Shown piece by piece: positions 1-5,346 of a stretch of 6,558 nucleotides of DNA (position 1 is its first letter; every line of letters begins with the position of its first letter). The position numbers were made by a program, and so were the translations under genes. The stretch is taken from the NCBI GenBank assembly GCA_035457545.1, contig DATIBM010000053.1, positions 1-6,558 on the forward strand, given 5' to 3'. This DNA is from Nitrospira_G sp035457545. GTDB lineage: Bacteria > Nitrospirota > Nitrospiria > Nitrospirales > Nitrospiraceae. The notes beneath the pieces were generated by a model. That model did no database searches and was not told the DNA's origin. It saw only the letters and a list, made by a program, of their open reading frames with translations.

Positions 1-342
1 TGGCGGATCGCGACCGAGCGGGTGAAGTGGAGCCGGAAGTACCAGAGGAAGTACGGCATCCGCTCCGGCGAGGCCCGGAATCTTCCCGACGGGATGGAGG
101 AGAAGCTTCAGCACCTGGCGCGCCGCGTCTACCGGGCCTTGGGACTAAGCGGCTACGCCCGGATCGACTTGAGGATGGATCAATCGGGAGGGGTCTACGT
201 GCTCGAAGCCAACCCCAACCCCCAGATCTCGCGCGACGAGGATTTTGCGGAATCCGCCCTGAAGGCCGACTGGACCTACGGGGACCTGCTGCAAGAGCTG
301 TTGAATCTCGGCCTGCGCTGGTGCCCCGCCAAGGCCGCGTGA
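1..342 (+). CDS. ATP-grasp ligase, D-Ala-D-Ala ligase-like, C-terminal fragment (5' end outside window)
   Basis: The reading frame is open from base 1 and stops with TGA at 340-342, giving 113 visible residues; the start lies before the window. The fragment matches the end of the ATP-grasp fold. An ARIDLR strand carries Asp56 (window numbering), followed 13 residues later by EANPNP with Glu69 and Asn71. The D-x12-E-x-N spacing equals that of the Mg-ATP ligands of D-alanine--D-alanine ligases. ATP-grasp ligases join a carboxylate to an amine through an acyl-phosphate, normally in the cytosol. The substrate cannot be read from this part. The segment after the motif (ISRDEDFAESA, then a C-terminal helix) fits the stand-alone Ddl-like group better than the cell-wall enzyme itself, so I give no symbol. 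Its 3' end faces the phosphatase gene across 12 bp. ATP-grasp assignment is firm; the Ddl-like label is moderate. Confidence 0.85.
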   Translation, partial: WRIATERVKWSRKYQRKYGIRSGEARNLPDGMEEKLQHLARRVYRALGLSGYARIDLRMDQSGGVYVLEANPNPQISRDEDFAESALKADWTYGDLLQELLNLGLRWCPAKAA

Positions 343-354
343 CAAGTGGTCCGT

Positions 355-1965
355 TTAGGGCGAGGCCTTGGGCAGGGCCGGCGAGGGTCTCTCATTGGGA
401 TCGGCGAGTTCCCCAAAGCGGATCCGTCCGTCCAGCGAAGCTTTCAGAGGTCGCTCCTTGAGGGCTTGCAACAACAGGTCGCGTAGGGGAACCTGCCGCT
501 CGATCCGATCCTGGGCCTGCGGCAGCATTGTATAGCCGTCCCCGCCGTCGGCAATGAATGAATCGGTGGTGACCCTGTATCGGCGGAATTCGTCCAACGG
601 TTTGTCCCCCACCATCACAACCTTCACCCGCGATCCGATCGGCGCCTGCGGATCATAGGTCACGGTCAGGCCGGAGACTTGAAGAAACCGGCCGTTGGTG
701 GCCGGCAGCCGGCTGACGCTGTTCTCCAGCGCCGCCCGCAGTTCCTGTCCCGAGATCGAAAGCGTCACCAGCGTGGAGCTAAAGGGCAACACCCGCAGCA
801 CCCGCGTCAAGTCAACCGGACCGGCCGGAATACTGTCCCGGATTTGCCCGCTGTTCACCAGCGCCACATCGGTCCCAAACTCTACTCTCGCGAGATCGGC
901 CAGCAGGTTTCCCAAATTACTCTCCCTGGTCCGCACCGTCGCGGTCTCGCCGTCCAAATTCACCAGCGCTCGCCCGACCACGGTCGCTCCAAGGACATCC
1001 ATCTTGCGCACGTAGCCCTGGATCAATTCCTGTACAGACTGGTCCGGCTGAATGTCTTCGCCGATGGGGAGATTGCGCGCCTCGGCCTTCACCACCAGGA
1101 CCTTTTCCGGATCGCCGGGCATTCGCTCGAGCGTCAGATCGAGCCGCCCGATCGTCCGGCCCTGGCGATGGGTCTTGACGAAGACGGAACCGGGGCTGGT
1201 CGCTTCGGCGACCGGCTCGGCCGATCCGGCCGTGCGGAGCCCCTCGAATCCCGGCGTATGGCCGCCGATCACCGCGTCGAGCTCCGGAACCTGCGACAGC
1301 AGGGCCAGATCCTCGTCGTCCTCTTGATGGGTCACGGCCAGGACCAGATGAGCCCCTTCCTGCTTGAGGGCCCGGGCGGAAGCGCGGGCGGTTTCGATCG
1401 GGTCGCGGAGGTCGAGCAACCGGACGACCTCACGGTTGAAGGTGTCGGGAAAGTTTCTCCGTCCGAGCAGGCCGATCAATCCGATCGAAAGGTCTCCGAC
1501 AGAAACGACGGTGGAGGTCCGGCAGGGCATCTCGACCCCTTTGCCGGTCAGATTGCTGCACAGGAGGGGAAAGCGCGCGAGGGCCTGCAACGTGCGCAGG
1601 TGGTCCAGGCCAAAATCGAATTCGTGGTTCCCGGCCGCCATCGCCTGATACCCCATCAGGTTCATGGCCTTGATGTCCGGCTCGCCCCGAAACACCGACG
1701 ACATCGGCGTGCCGATCAGCAGGTCGCCCGAATCCACCAACAGGACGGCCGAGGCGGCTGTTCTGATCTCAGCGATCACGCTGGCGCGGGAGGCCATGCC
1801 TCCCTCCCGCTTCTGCCCCATCCGTTCGATCGGCAGCACCTGTCCGTGGTGCTCGCTGGTATGGAGGATCGTCAGGGTCTGTTCGGCTCCTTCGCCAGGG
1901 GCAGGCCATAGGAAACAGACCGTCAGCAGGAGGGCGAGCCCAATCAAGCGCCTGTCACAATTCAT
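355..1965 (-). CDS. Secreted 5'-nucleotidase/UshA-family metallophosphatase
   Basis: This 536-aa protein has the two-domain layout and usual length of the bifunctional UDP-sugar hydrolase/5'-nucleotidase family, which removes phosphate from nucleotides in the periplasm. Residues 1-26 form a Sec signal (DRR, then hydrophobic 7-20); cleavage is probably near 24-27. N-domain motifs in order: LHTSEHHG (35-41), DSGD (78-81), GNHEFD (112-117), THQE (212-215), GGHTPG (234-239). C-domain motifs: RESNLGNLLAD (347-357), NSGQIRDSIPAG (371-382), VLPFSS (392-397), and SFIADGGDGY (469-478), the aromatic/Asp substrate pocket. His114 and Asp117 match the catalytic dyad. Two usual metal ligands differ: Glu38 replaces the first Asp, and Pro238 stands where GHxH/GHxQ has His or Gln. 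The substrate is therefore uncertain. It is the last gene of the leftward set, 57 bp after the cytochrome. The RBS is weak (GAGG lies 12 nt upstream), and the start is set by the signal peptide. Confidence 0.9.
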   Translation of the reverse strand: MNCDRRLIGLALLLTVCFLWPAPGEGAEQTLTILHTSEHHGQVLPIERMGQKREGGMASRASVIAEIRTAASAVLLVDSGDLLIGTPMSSVFRGEPDIKAMNLMGYQAMAAGNHEFDFGLDHLRTLQALARFPLLCSNLTGKGVEMPCRTSTVVSVGDLSIGLIGLLGRRNFPDTFNREVVRLLDLRDPIETARASARALKQEGAHLVLAVTHQEDDEDLALLSQVPELDAVIGGHTPGFEGLRTAGSAEPVAEATSPGSVFVKTHRQGRTIGRLDLTLERMPGDPEKVLVVKAEARNLPIGEDIQPDQSVQELIQGYVRKMDVLGATVVGRALVNLDGETATVRTRESNLGNLLADLARVEFGTDVALVNSGQIRDSIPAGPVDLTRVLRVLPFSSTLVTLSISGQELRAALENSVSRLPATNGRFLQVSGLTVTYDPQAPIGSRVKVVMVGDKPLDEFRRYRVTTDSFIADGGDGYTMLPQAQDRIERQVPLRDLLLQALKERPLKASLDGRIRFGELADPNERPSPALPKASP

Positions 1966-2022
1966 GCCCGGTTTGCGCCTCGATTGTGGCGGTTCGTCAG
2001 GCCGGTTCGACAGTTCGCCCGC

Positions 2023-2391
2023 TCACTGTGCCAAACTCCGGATGTAGGCCAAGACTCGCCGGCGATCTTCGTTCGAGAGGCGATCCTTCCAGGCCGGCAT
2101 CCCCTGTTGGCCCTCGTGGATCGACTCCAGCAGGTCCTCATCCGATTTCTCCTGTGTCTGCCGCGAGGTCAGATTGGCGGGGTCGGCGCCGAGCAATCGG
2201 TAGCCCTCGCCGGTGCCTTCGCGGCCGTGGCATCCGGCGCAATTTCGTTGAAAGATTCGTTTGCCCTGTTCTTCCTCGGCTGTCTGCGGCTGCTCGGCCG
2301 CCGCGGCCGTCCAGACGCCGGCTGCGATCACCAAGCTCAGGTGCCACCAGAGGCCGAATCGCCGTCGTGCGGGAGGGATCATCATCGGCAT
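2023..2391 (-). CDS. Secreted monohaem c-type cytochrome
   Basis: The product is a 122-aa class I-type cytochrome c, a periplasmic electron carrier. A basic n-region (ARRR, 8-11), a hydrophobic stretch (about 13-28) and an Ala-rich c-region with likely cleavage near residue 32 form a Sec signal. CAGCH (51-55) is the haem-attachment site with His55 as proximal ligand. Met98 in QQGMPAW is the likely distal ligand. The C-terminal helix (DRRRVLAYIRSLA) is typical of the family. An upstream in-frame start at 2487 would add 32 residues but overlaps the preceding gene and spoils the signal peptide. The chosen ATG has a good purine-rich RBS. The gene lies 16 bp after the 77-aa gene and 57 bp before the phosphatase, so co-transcription is likely. 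The redox partner is not visible. Confidence 0.9.
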   Translation of the reverse strand: MPMMIPPARRRFGLWWHLSLVIAAGVWTAAAAEQPQTAEEEQGKRIFQRNCAGCHGREGTGEGYRLLGADPANLTSRQTQEKSDEDLLESIHEGQQGMPAWKDRLSNEDRRRVLAYIRSLAQ

Positions 2392-2394
2392 GTG

Positions 2395-2402
2395 CTCCTC
2401 TC
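2395..2402 (-). promoter_or_regulatory. Ribosome binding site of the cytochrome gene (decides the start)
   Basis: On the minus strand the sequence GAGAGGAG ends 3 nt before the ATG at 2391; its GAGAGG core lies 5 nt away. It supports the 122-aa start over the longer 154-aa reading that begins at 2487. Confidence 0.65.
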
Positions 2403-2407
2403 GTTGT

Positions 2408-2641
2408 TCATTCCTGCGGGCCGTCTGTCTTGTCGCTACGGGAATCATCTCGCTCCGGCCCGACGGACTCCTGTGACGAAGTGACATCGGCAGCAGCCGA
2501 AGCCGGGAGGCTCGCCAGGATGCGGTCGAGTTCGGCGCGCAGTTCTCCCAAGAGCTGCAGCAATGCTCCCTGTCGCTGCCCTGGTTCGTCGGTGGGGCTA
2601 TCGAGCCTGGGCGAGTCCGGTTTTGGTTGTTCCTCGGCCAT
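2408..2641 (-). CDS. Small uncharacterised protein, 77 aa
   Basis: I do not recognise this protein. It opens with a polar, Pro-rich segment (residues 1-22, two DSP triplets). A single amphipathic helix follows at about 25-46 (ALLQLLGELRAELDRILASL) with leucine spacing suited to a short coiled coil or dimer. The tail is hydrophilic and rich in Ser and Asp (about 50-77). It has no signal peptide, membrane segment or cysteine, so it is probably cytosolic. It is the first gene of the leftward set and ends 16 bp before the cytochrome start. The start ATG at 2641 has only a weak RBS (GGGAC about 8 nt away), and a TATGAT hexamer lies just upstream at 2662-2667. Low-complexity composition means it could be a chance ORF, but its position, and the fit of the cytochrome RBS after its stop, favour a real gene. 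Confidence 0.5.
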   Translation of the reverse strand: MAEEQPKPDSPRLDSPTDEPGQRQGALLQLLGELRAELDRILASLPASAAADVTSSQESVGPERDDSRSDKTDGPQE

Positions 2642-2661
2642 GCTTTACGTCCCGGCTTGCA

Positions 2662-2667
2662 ATCATA
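2662..2667 (-). promoter_or_regulatory. Possible -10 element for the 77-aa/cytochrome/phosphatase set
   Basis: TATGAT on the minus strand matches five of six bases of the sigma-70 -10 consensus and would give a leader of about 10-15 nt before the ATG at 2641. I find no good -35 at 16-18 bp spacing, so this is tentative. Confidence 0.25.
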
Positions 2668-2764
2668 TATGGGCCGCCGGAGCCAGAAACCCTCGCCGGC
2701 GCCCTCTCTACTCTCTGACCGATATGGACTTGCTTGTCAATCACGAATCGCGCCGTCACATGGC

Positions 2765-2782
2765 CTCATACATCTCATACAT
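2765..2782 (+). repeat. Tandem duplication of a 9-bp unit
   Basis: CTCATACAT occurs twice with no gap (2765-2773 and 2774-2782), perfectly conserved. It could be a slipped-strand duplication or a pair of direct binding sites. It lies 45 bp left of the GATAC array and contains the related string ATAC. Confidence 0.6.
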
Positions 2783-2826
2783 ACCGCTACTCATCCCTTG
2801 ATGACCAGTCGTCCCGAGACCAAAAG

Positions 2827-2853
2827 GATACAGTACTGTATCTTTCTTGATAC
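2827..2853. promoter_or_regulatory. Operator-like array: GATAC-N6-GTATC-N6-GATAC
   Basis: GATAC (2827-2831), its complement GTATC (2838-2842) and GATAC again (2849-2853) alternate with exactly 6 bp between, so successive half-sites are 11 bp apart, about one helical turn. The first pair is the centre of a perfect 16-bp palindrome, GATACAGTACTGTATC (2827-2842). Two further pairs (2824-2825 with 2844-2845) match after one G/T mismatch. Such an arrangement suits one dimer on the palindrome and another on the second inverted pair, or cooperative binding on one face of the helix. It lies 185 bp from the 77-aa start and 207 bp from the 166-aa start, so it could control either. The binding protein is unknown. 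Confidence 0.5.
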
Positions 2854-2985
2854 GTTTTGCTCCTGAGTCGTGCCACATCGCTGCGGAATGCGCCGAATCC
2901 TGCGTGTGGTTCGTCATTTGCACTGCGTTTGAAACAGAAAGGGTGCGCTAGGGGAGCCCCCAGTACAGGAGAGAAGCAAGAGGCC

Positions 2986-2991
2986 TATACT
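2986..2991 (+). promoter_or_regulatory. Possible -10 element for the 166-aa gene
   Basis: TATACT matches five of six -10 bases and stands in otherwise GC-rich DNA 69 bp before the ATG. The best -35 partner is poor (AGTACA, 2962-2967, 18-bp spacer), so an activator or a different promoter may be used. Confidence 0.25.
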
Positions 2992-3050
2992 GGCAGAGGG
3001 CTGTGGAAACTTTCCTTAGATGCGGGTCGCGGACGAGTTGTGATGTGAGT

Positions 3051-3055
3051 GAGGG
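3051..3055 (+). promoter_or_regulatory. Ribosome binding site choosing the ATG at 3061
   Basis: GAGGG ends 5 nt before the ATG at 3061. The alternative starts GTG 3049, GTG 3055 and ATG 3058 lie before, inside or too close to it. Confidence 0.5.
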
Positions 3056-3060
3056 TGATG

Positions 3061-3561
3061 ATGAACGGGTCATCCAGCCAGGTTGTCCAACGTTATGAAG
3101 AGGATGACCCTCCGGGCGGGCTGGCTTTCGCTGGTCGCAAACCTCTGCTTTGTCCAAGCCGCGCCTGCCTGCGTTCCATGCGACCGGATCCGGATGCTCG
3201 CAGCGATGAAGCCCCGCTCCAGCCGGTCGTATGTCTCCATTGCGGACAGCGAGGGATCGTCGCGACGAATGGCGTGCTCGTGTTGTTCGGTTTGCGCCAT
3301 GAATTCCTGATCGGCTATGGGGCGTCCCTCTCCACGATGAGGGTCAAGCTTTCCGAAGCGGCCGTCACCCTGTTCGGCCAGCATGGCCTGACTCCGAATC
3401 AACTCGCGGCCTATGCGGCAGAGTGGGCGTTGCTCTGCGGCCGCACCCAGGGCATTCTGCGGCTCTCCCCCGATCAGCCGACCCTGATGGATTGTTATGA
3501 GCATTTTCGGCGATCCGTCTTGGACACAGGGGTGAGGACCGGCTCCGTCCAAGCGGCCTGA
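3061..3561 (+). CDS. Uncharacterised protein with possible Cys-type metal site, 166 aa
   Basis: I do not recognise the family. From the ATG at 3061 the protein has a polar N-terminus (1-25), a CPSRAC pair (Cys31, Cys36), a charged linker, then VVCLHCGQRG (57-65; Cys58, His60, Cys61). The second pair looks like a zinc-ribbon knuckle, and with Cys31/Cys36 four thiols could bind one metal ion. A hydrophobic segment follows (about 66-90, GVLVLFGLRHEFLIGYG), too broken by charge to be a clear membrane span. Residues 95-155 look helical (LTPNQLAAYAAEWALLCGR; MDCYEHFRRSVL). There is no signal peptide. Codon choice is GC-rich at third positions as in neighbouring genes, which favours this frame over the antisense reading. 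It is transcribed away from the GATAC array and converges on the kinase. A regulatory or DNA/RNA-binding role is possible but unproven. Confidence 0.65.
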   Translation: MNGSSSQVVQRYEEDDPPGGLAFAGRKPLLCPSRACLRSMRPDPDARSDEAPLQPVVCLHCGQRGIVATNGVLVLFGLRHEFLIGYGASLSTMRVKLSEAAVTLFGQHGLTPNQLAAYAAEWALLCGRTQGILRLSPDQPTLMDCYEHFRRSVLDTGVRTGSVQAA

Positions 3562-3680
3562 TCCCTACCATGCCTTCATAAGGCTGTCGGCGGCGATCGC
3601 AGAGGGGCCGGCTGTCGCGTCAACGGTCAAGAGTCAATCGTCATTCGATCAGGAAGACCGCGACTGACGGTCCGTTGGTC
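3562..3680. other. Convergent junction with small hairpins
   Basis: The 119 bp between two facing gene ends hold no ORF of note. A short hairpin (GCCTT-CAT-AAGGC, 3572-3584) begins 10 nt after the 166-aa stop. Heptad repeats occupy 3619-3646, and a second hairpin (GACCG at 3656-3660, CGGTC at 3668-3672) lies between the heptad arms. None is followed by a T-run, so a classical intrinsic terminator is not evident on either strand. Confidence 0.5.
3619..3646 (+). repeat. Four tandem 7-bp repeats (GTCAAnn)
   Basis: GTCAACG, GTCAAGA, GTCAATC and GTCATTC follow each other without gaps at an exact 7-bp period. The first five bases are constant except for one T in the last copy. Inverted copies lie at 3686-3699. 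Confidence 0.7.
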
Positions 3681-3699
3681 TCAACGATTGACGGTTGAC
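3626..3699. repeat. Inverted repeat formed by opposed heptad blocks
   Basis: Bases 3626-3640 can pair with 3685-3699 at 13 of 15 positions (mismatches only at 3631 and 3632), enclosing a 44-nt loop that itself holds the GACCG/CGGTC hairpin. The right arm lies inside the kinase gene and encodes part of its last residues (SSTVNR). Its place between two converging genes suggests a shared transcript-end or mRNA 3'-end structure, but there is no T-run and the role is inferred. Confidence 0.5.
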
Positions 3700-5234
3700 G
3701 ATGGGAGCGTTCCCTGGGCCTGCGTGGAGGAGGCGGAGAGCAGCTCGTTGACCATGTCCGTCAGGGCGGAGGGGAGAAACGGCTTCTGGAGAAAGGCGGC
3801 TTGGTCGTCGACCCCGTTAGCCGACAGGGTCTCGCCGGCATAACCCGAGATGTAGAGGACTTTGATGGAAGGGACCATGGCGCGGACTCCCTCGACCAGC
3901 ACGGCGCCCTTCATGCGGGGCATCACGACATCGGCGATCAGCAGATCGCAATGGCCCCGGCGGAGCTGGAGCATCTTGAGGGCTTCGTTGCCGTCTCCCG
4001 CCTCAAGCACCTCAAACCCCTCATCGCGCAGGACCGCTCCCATGAGGTGGCGGATGCCTTCATCGTCTTCCACGATCAGGATCGTCCCACGGTAGATCGG
4101 CTTGGCGGCGCCGTCCGTCGCCTGGTCGGTCTCCGCGTCTTCCTTGACGATGCGCGGGAGCAGCACGGTGAAGCGGGAGCCACGGTCCGGCTGGCTGACC
4201 ACGTCGATGTAGCCGCCGCTCTGCTTCACGATGCCGTAGACCGTCGCCAACCCCAGCCCGGTTCCCTTGCCGAATTCCTTGGTGCTGAAGAAGGGTTCGA
4301 AGATATGGGTGAGGGTGTCCGCGTCGATCCCGCAACCCGTGTCCTCGACCACCAACTTGATATGCGGTCCGGCCTTTGATCCGGGATGACGGCGGACGAA
4401 CTCCTCGTCCACTTCCATGTTGCCGGTCTCGATCGTCAGAATGCCCCCGTCCGGCATCGCATCGCGCGCGTTCAGCGCGAGATTGATAATCACCTGCTCC
4501 ACTTGGACCGGGTCTCCGAGGAAGTGTCCCGTCTTGGGGTCCAGCACGATCACAATCTGAATCTGTTCGCCGATCAGGCGGCGGAGAATGTCTTCCATCT
4601 CCCGAAGCAGGCTGTTGGGGTGGAGTTCGCGCTGTTCGAGGACCTGATGGCGGCTGAACGTCAAGAGCTTCTTCGTCAGCGCCGCGGCGCGCGTTCCCGC
4701 CTGGCTGATGAACTCCAACTCGTGACGGCTGGGATGCGACGCGAGCTGCTGGATCAGCCGCTGAGCATGGCCGATCACGACCATCAGGAGGTTGTTGAAG
4801 TCATGCGCGATTCCGCCTGCCAGCCGTCCGATCGCCTCCATTTTTTGAGCCTGGCGTAGGCTGTGTTCGATCCGTTTGTGCTCGGAGACATCGGCGACGG
4901 TCTCGATGACGTGAACCCGCCCGTCGGCCGTCCGGGCCTTGGACCAATGGATCAGGAGGTATTGATTGTTGGGAAGCGCCACTTCGCTCGAAACAATGCC
5001 GCCGGTGGTCAGGGCCTCGGGCATGCGGCAAAAGGAACAGGGCGAGGCGTTTCCTGCGATCTTCTCGTAACAGGGGTGGCGGGCGATGTCTCCGAACTTC
5101 TTGAGCCCTGTCTCGTTCTGAAACTGTACGCGATGCGTTTCCGGGTCGATGACCGAGACGATGACCGGCTGCGAATTGAGCAGGGTCTGCGGGTCGTACT
5201 GGGGAAGATTCGGCGGAGAGGACGAAGCGGCCAT
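3681..5234 (-). CDS. PAS-domain hybrid histidine kinase with C-terminal receiver
   Basis: This 517-aa protein has an N-terminal PAS-like sensor (about 15-120), a dimerisation/phosphoacceptor domain with GGIAHDFNNLL (140-150, His144), a HATPase domain, and a response-regulator receiver domain. The HATPase motifs are N-box NLALNARDAM (251-260), G1 VEDTGCGID (296-304), F-box FEPFFSTK (312-319) and G2 GKGTGLGLA (322-330). In the receiver, acidic Glu389/Asp390/Asp391, phospho-acceptor Asp435 in IADVVMP, Ser463 and Lys484 in QKPF are all present, so the enzyme should be active. It should autophosphorylate His144 and pass phosphate to its own Asp435. There is no membrane span or signal peptide, so it is cytosolic. 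The PAS domain holds Cys55, Cys66 and Cys69 (HPCYEKIAG, SPCSFC), which suggests a redox, metal or cofactor sensor. No DNA-binding regulator gene is adjacent, so the output partner lies elsewhere. The start ATG has an AAGGGG RBS 6 nt away. Confidence 0.93.
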   Translation of the reverse strand: MAASSSPPNLPQYDPQTLLNSQPVIVSVIDPETHRVQFQNETGLKKFGDIARHPCYEKIAGNASPCSFCRMPEALTTGGIVSSEVALPNNQYLLIHWSKARTADGRVHVIETVADVSEHKRIEHSLRQAQKMEAIGRLAGGIAHDFNNLLMVVIGHAQRLIQQLASHPSRHELEFISQAGTRAAALTKKLLTFSRHQVLEQRELHPNSLLREMEDILRRLIGEQIQIVIVLDPKTGHFLGDPVQVEQVIINLALNARDAMPDGGILTIETGNMEVDEEFVRRHPGSKAGPHIKLVVEDTGCGIDADTLTHIFEPFFSTKEFGKGTGLGLATVYGIVKQSGGYIDVVSQPDRGSRFTVLLPRIVKEDAETDQATDGAAKPIYRGTILIVEDDEGIRHLMGAVLRDEGFEVLEAGDGNEALKMLQLRRGHCDLLIADVVMPRMKGAVLVEGVRAMVPSIKVLYISGYAGETLSANGVDDQAAFLQKPFLPSALTDMVNELLSASSTQAQGTLPSSTVNR

Positions 5235-5280
5235 AGGGGACCCCTTGCCGACGAAGCGGCTCCTCTGGAGTGCTCTCTTC

Positions 5281-5308
5281 CTTCTACACCATCGCGAAGG
5301 AGAGTCAA
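5281..5308 (-). promoter_or_regulatory. Putative sigma-70 promoter of the hybrid kinase gene
   Basis: On the minus strand TTGACT (5303-5308; five of six -35 matches) and TAGAAG (5281-5286; four of six -10 matches) are 16 bp apart. Transcription would start near 5274, leaving a leader of about 40 nt. Inverted arms at 5275-5284 and 5296-5304 overlap it. Confidence 0.4.
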
Positions 5309-5315
5309 GCAGATG

Positions 5316-5331
5316 CGGCTTTGCGAAGCCG
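5316..5331 (-). terminator. Stem-loop after the aldo/keto reductase gene, possible weak terminator
   Basis: CGGCTT and AAGCCG enclose a four-base loop, forming a 6-bp stem 36 nt beyond the reductase stop codon. No T-run follows on the minus strand, so termination would need to be factor-dependent or the stem may serve only as an mRNA 3' barrier. Confidence 0.3.
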
Positions 5332-5346
5332 GCAAGGGTCTTCGGG

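Larger units (their letters stand above)
2642..3060. other. 419-bp divergent intergenic region
   Basis: No convincing gene lies here. It separates the leftward 77-aa gene set from the rightward 166-aa gene and should hold both promoters. Visible contents, left to right: TATGAT -10-like hexamer on the minus strand (2662-2667), a perfect TTGACA on the minus strand (2735-2740) without a good -10 partner, a tandem 9-bp repeat (2765-2782), the alternating GATAC array (2827-2853), TATACT on the plus strand (2986-2991), and a small palindrome GGAAACTTTCC (3005-3015). The middle, about 2720-2860, is more AT-rich than the flanking genes, which is usual for a control region. Confidence 0.6.

Noticed and set aside
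679..1911. Long plus-strand open frame (410 codons) opposite the phosphatase
   Set aside because: It lies wholly antisense to a gene with clear family motifs. Its product is rich in Arg, His and Gln with no recognisable motif, as expected for a GC-rich shadow frame.
1915..1920. Lipoprotein signal (LTVC, residues 14-17) in the phosphatase
   Set aside because: The residue before Cys17 is Val, not Gly, Ala or Ser, and the hydrophobic core continues past the Cys. An ordinary Sec signal fits better.
2392..2487. Longer cytochrome start adding 32 residues
   Set aside because: It overlaps the 77-aa gene, puts an Arg-rich stretch ahead of the signal peptide, and ignores the good RBS before 2391.
2735..2740. 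Perfect TTGACA on the minus strand as a -35 element
   Set aside because: No acceptable -10 hexamer lies 16-18 bp downstream (the sequence there is CAGAGA), so a complete promoter is not supported.
2827..2853. LexA (SOS) box or CopY-type box
   Set aside because: CTGT is not followed by ACAG at 8 bp, and TACA/TGTA are 4 bp rather than 2 bp apart. The geometry does not match either consensus.
3083..3310. Plus-strand frame whose first 25 residues resemble a signal peptide
   Set aside because: It overlaps the 166-aa gene in another frame, ends in a Ser/Arg/Cys-rich tail without structure, and no frameshift joining the two is needed.
3070..3552. Minus-strand 160-codon frame opposite the 166-aa gene
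   Set aside because: The plus frame has a better RBS, more natural composition and GC-rich third positions. I keep some doubt because neither frame has a recognised family.
3619..3699. CRISPR array
   Set aside because: The units are only 7 bp and contiguous, with no spacers and no cas genes in the window.
5235..5245. AGGGGACCCCT palindrome at the kinase RBS as a translational switch
   Set aside because: A one-base loop cannot form a hairpin. The palindrome is probably a by-product of the G-rich RBS.
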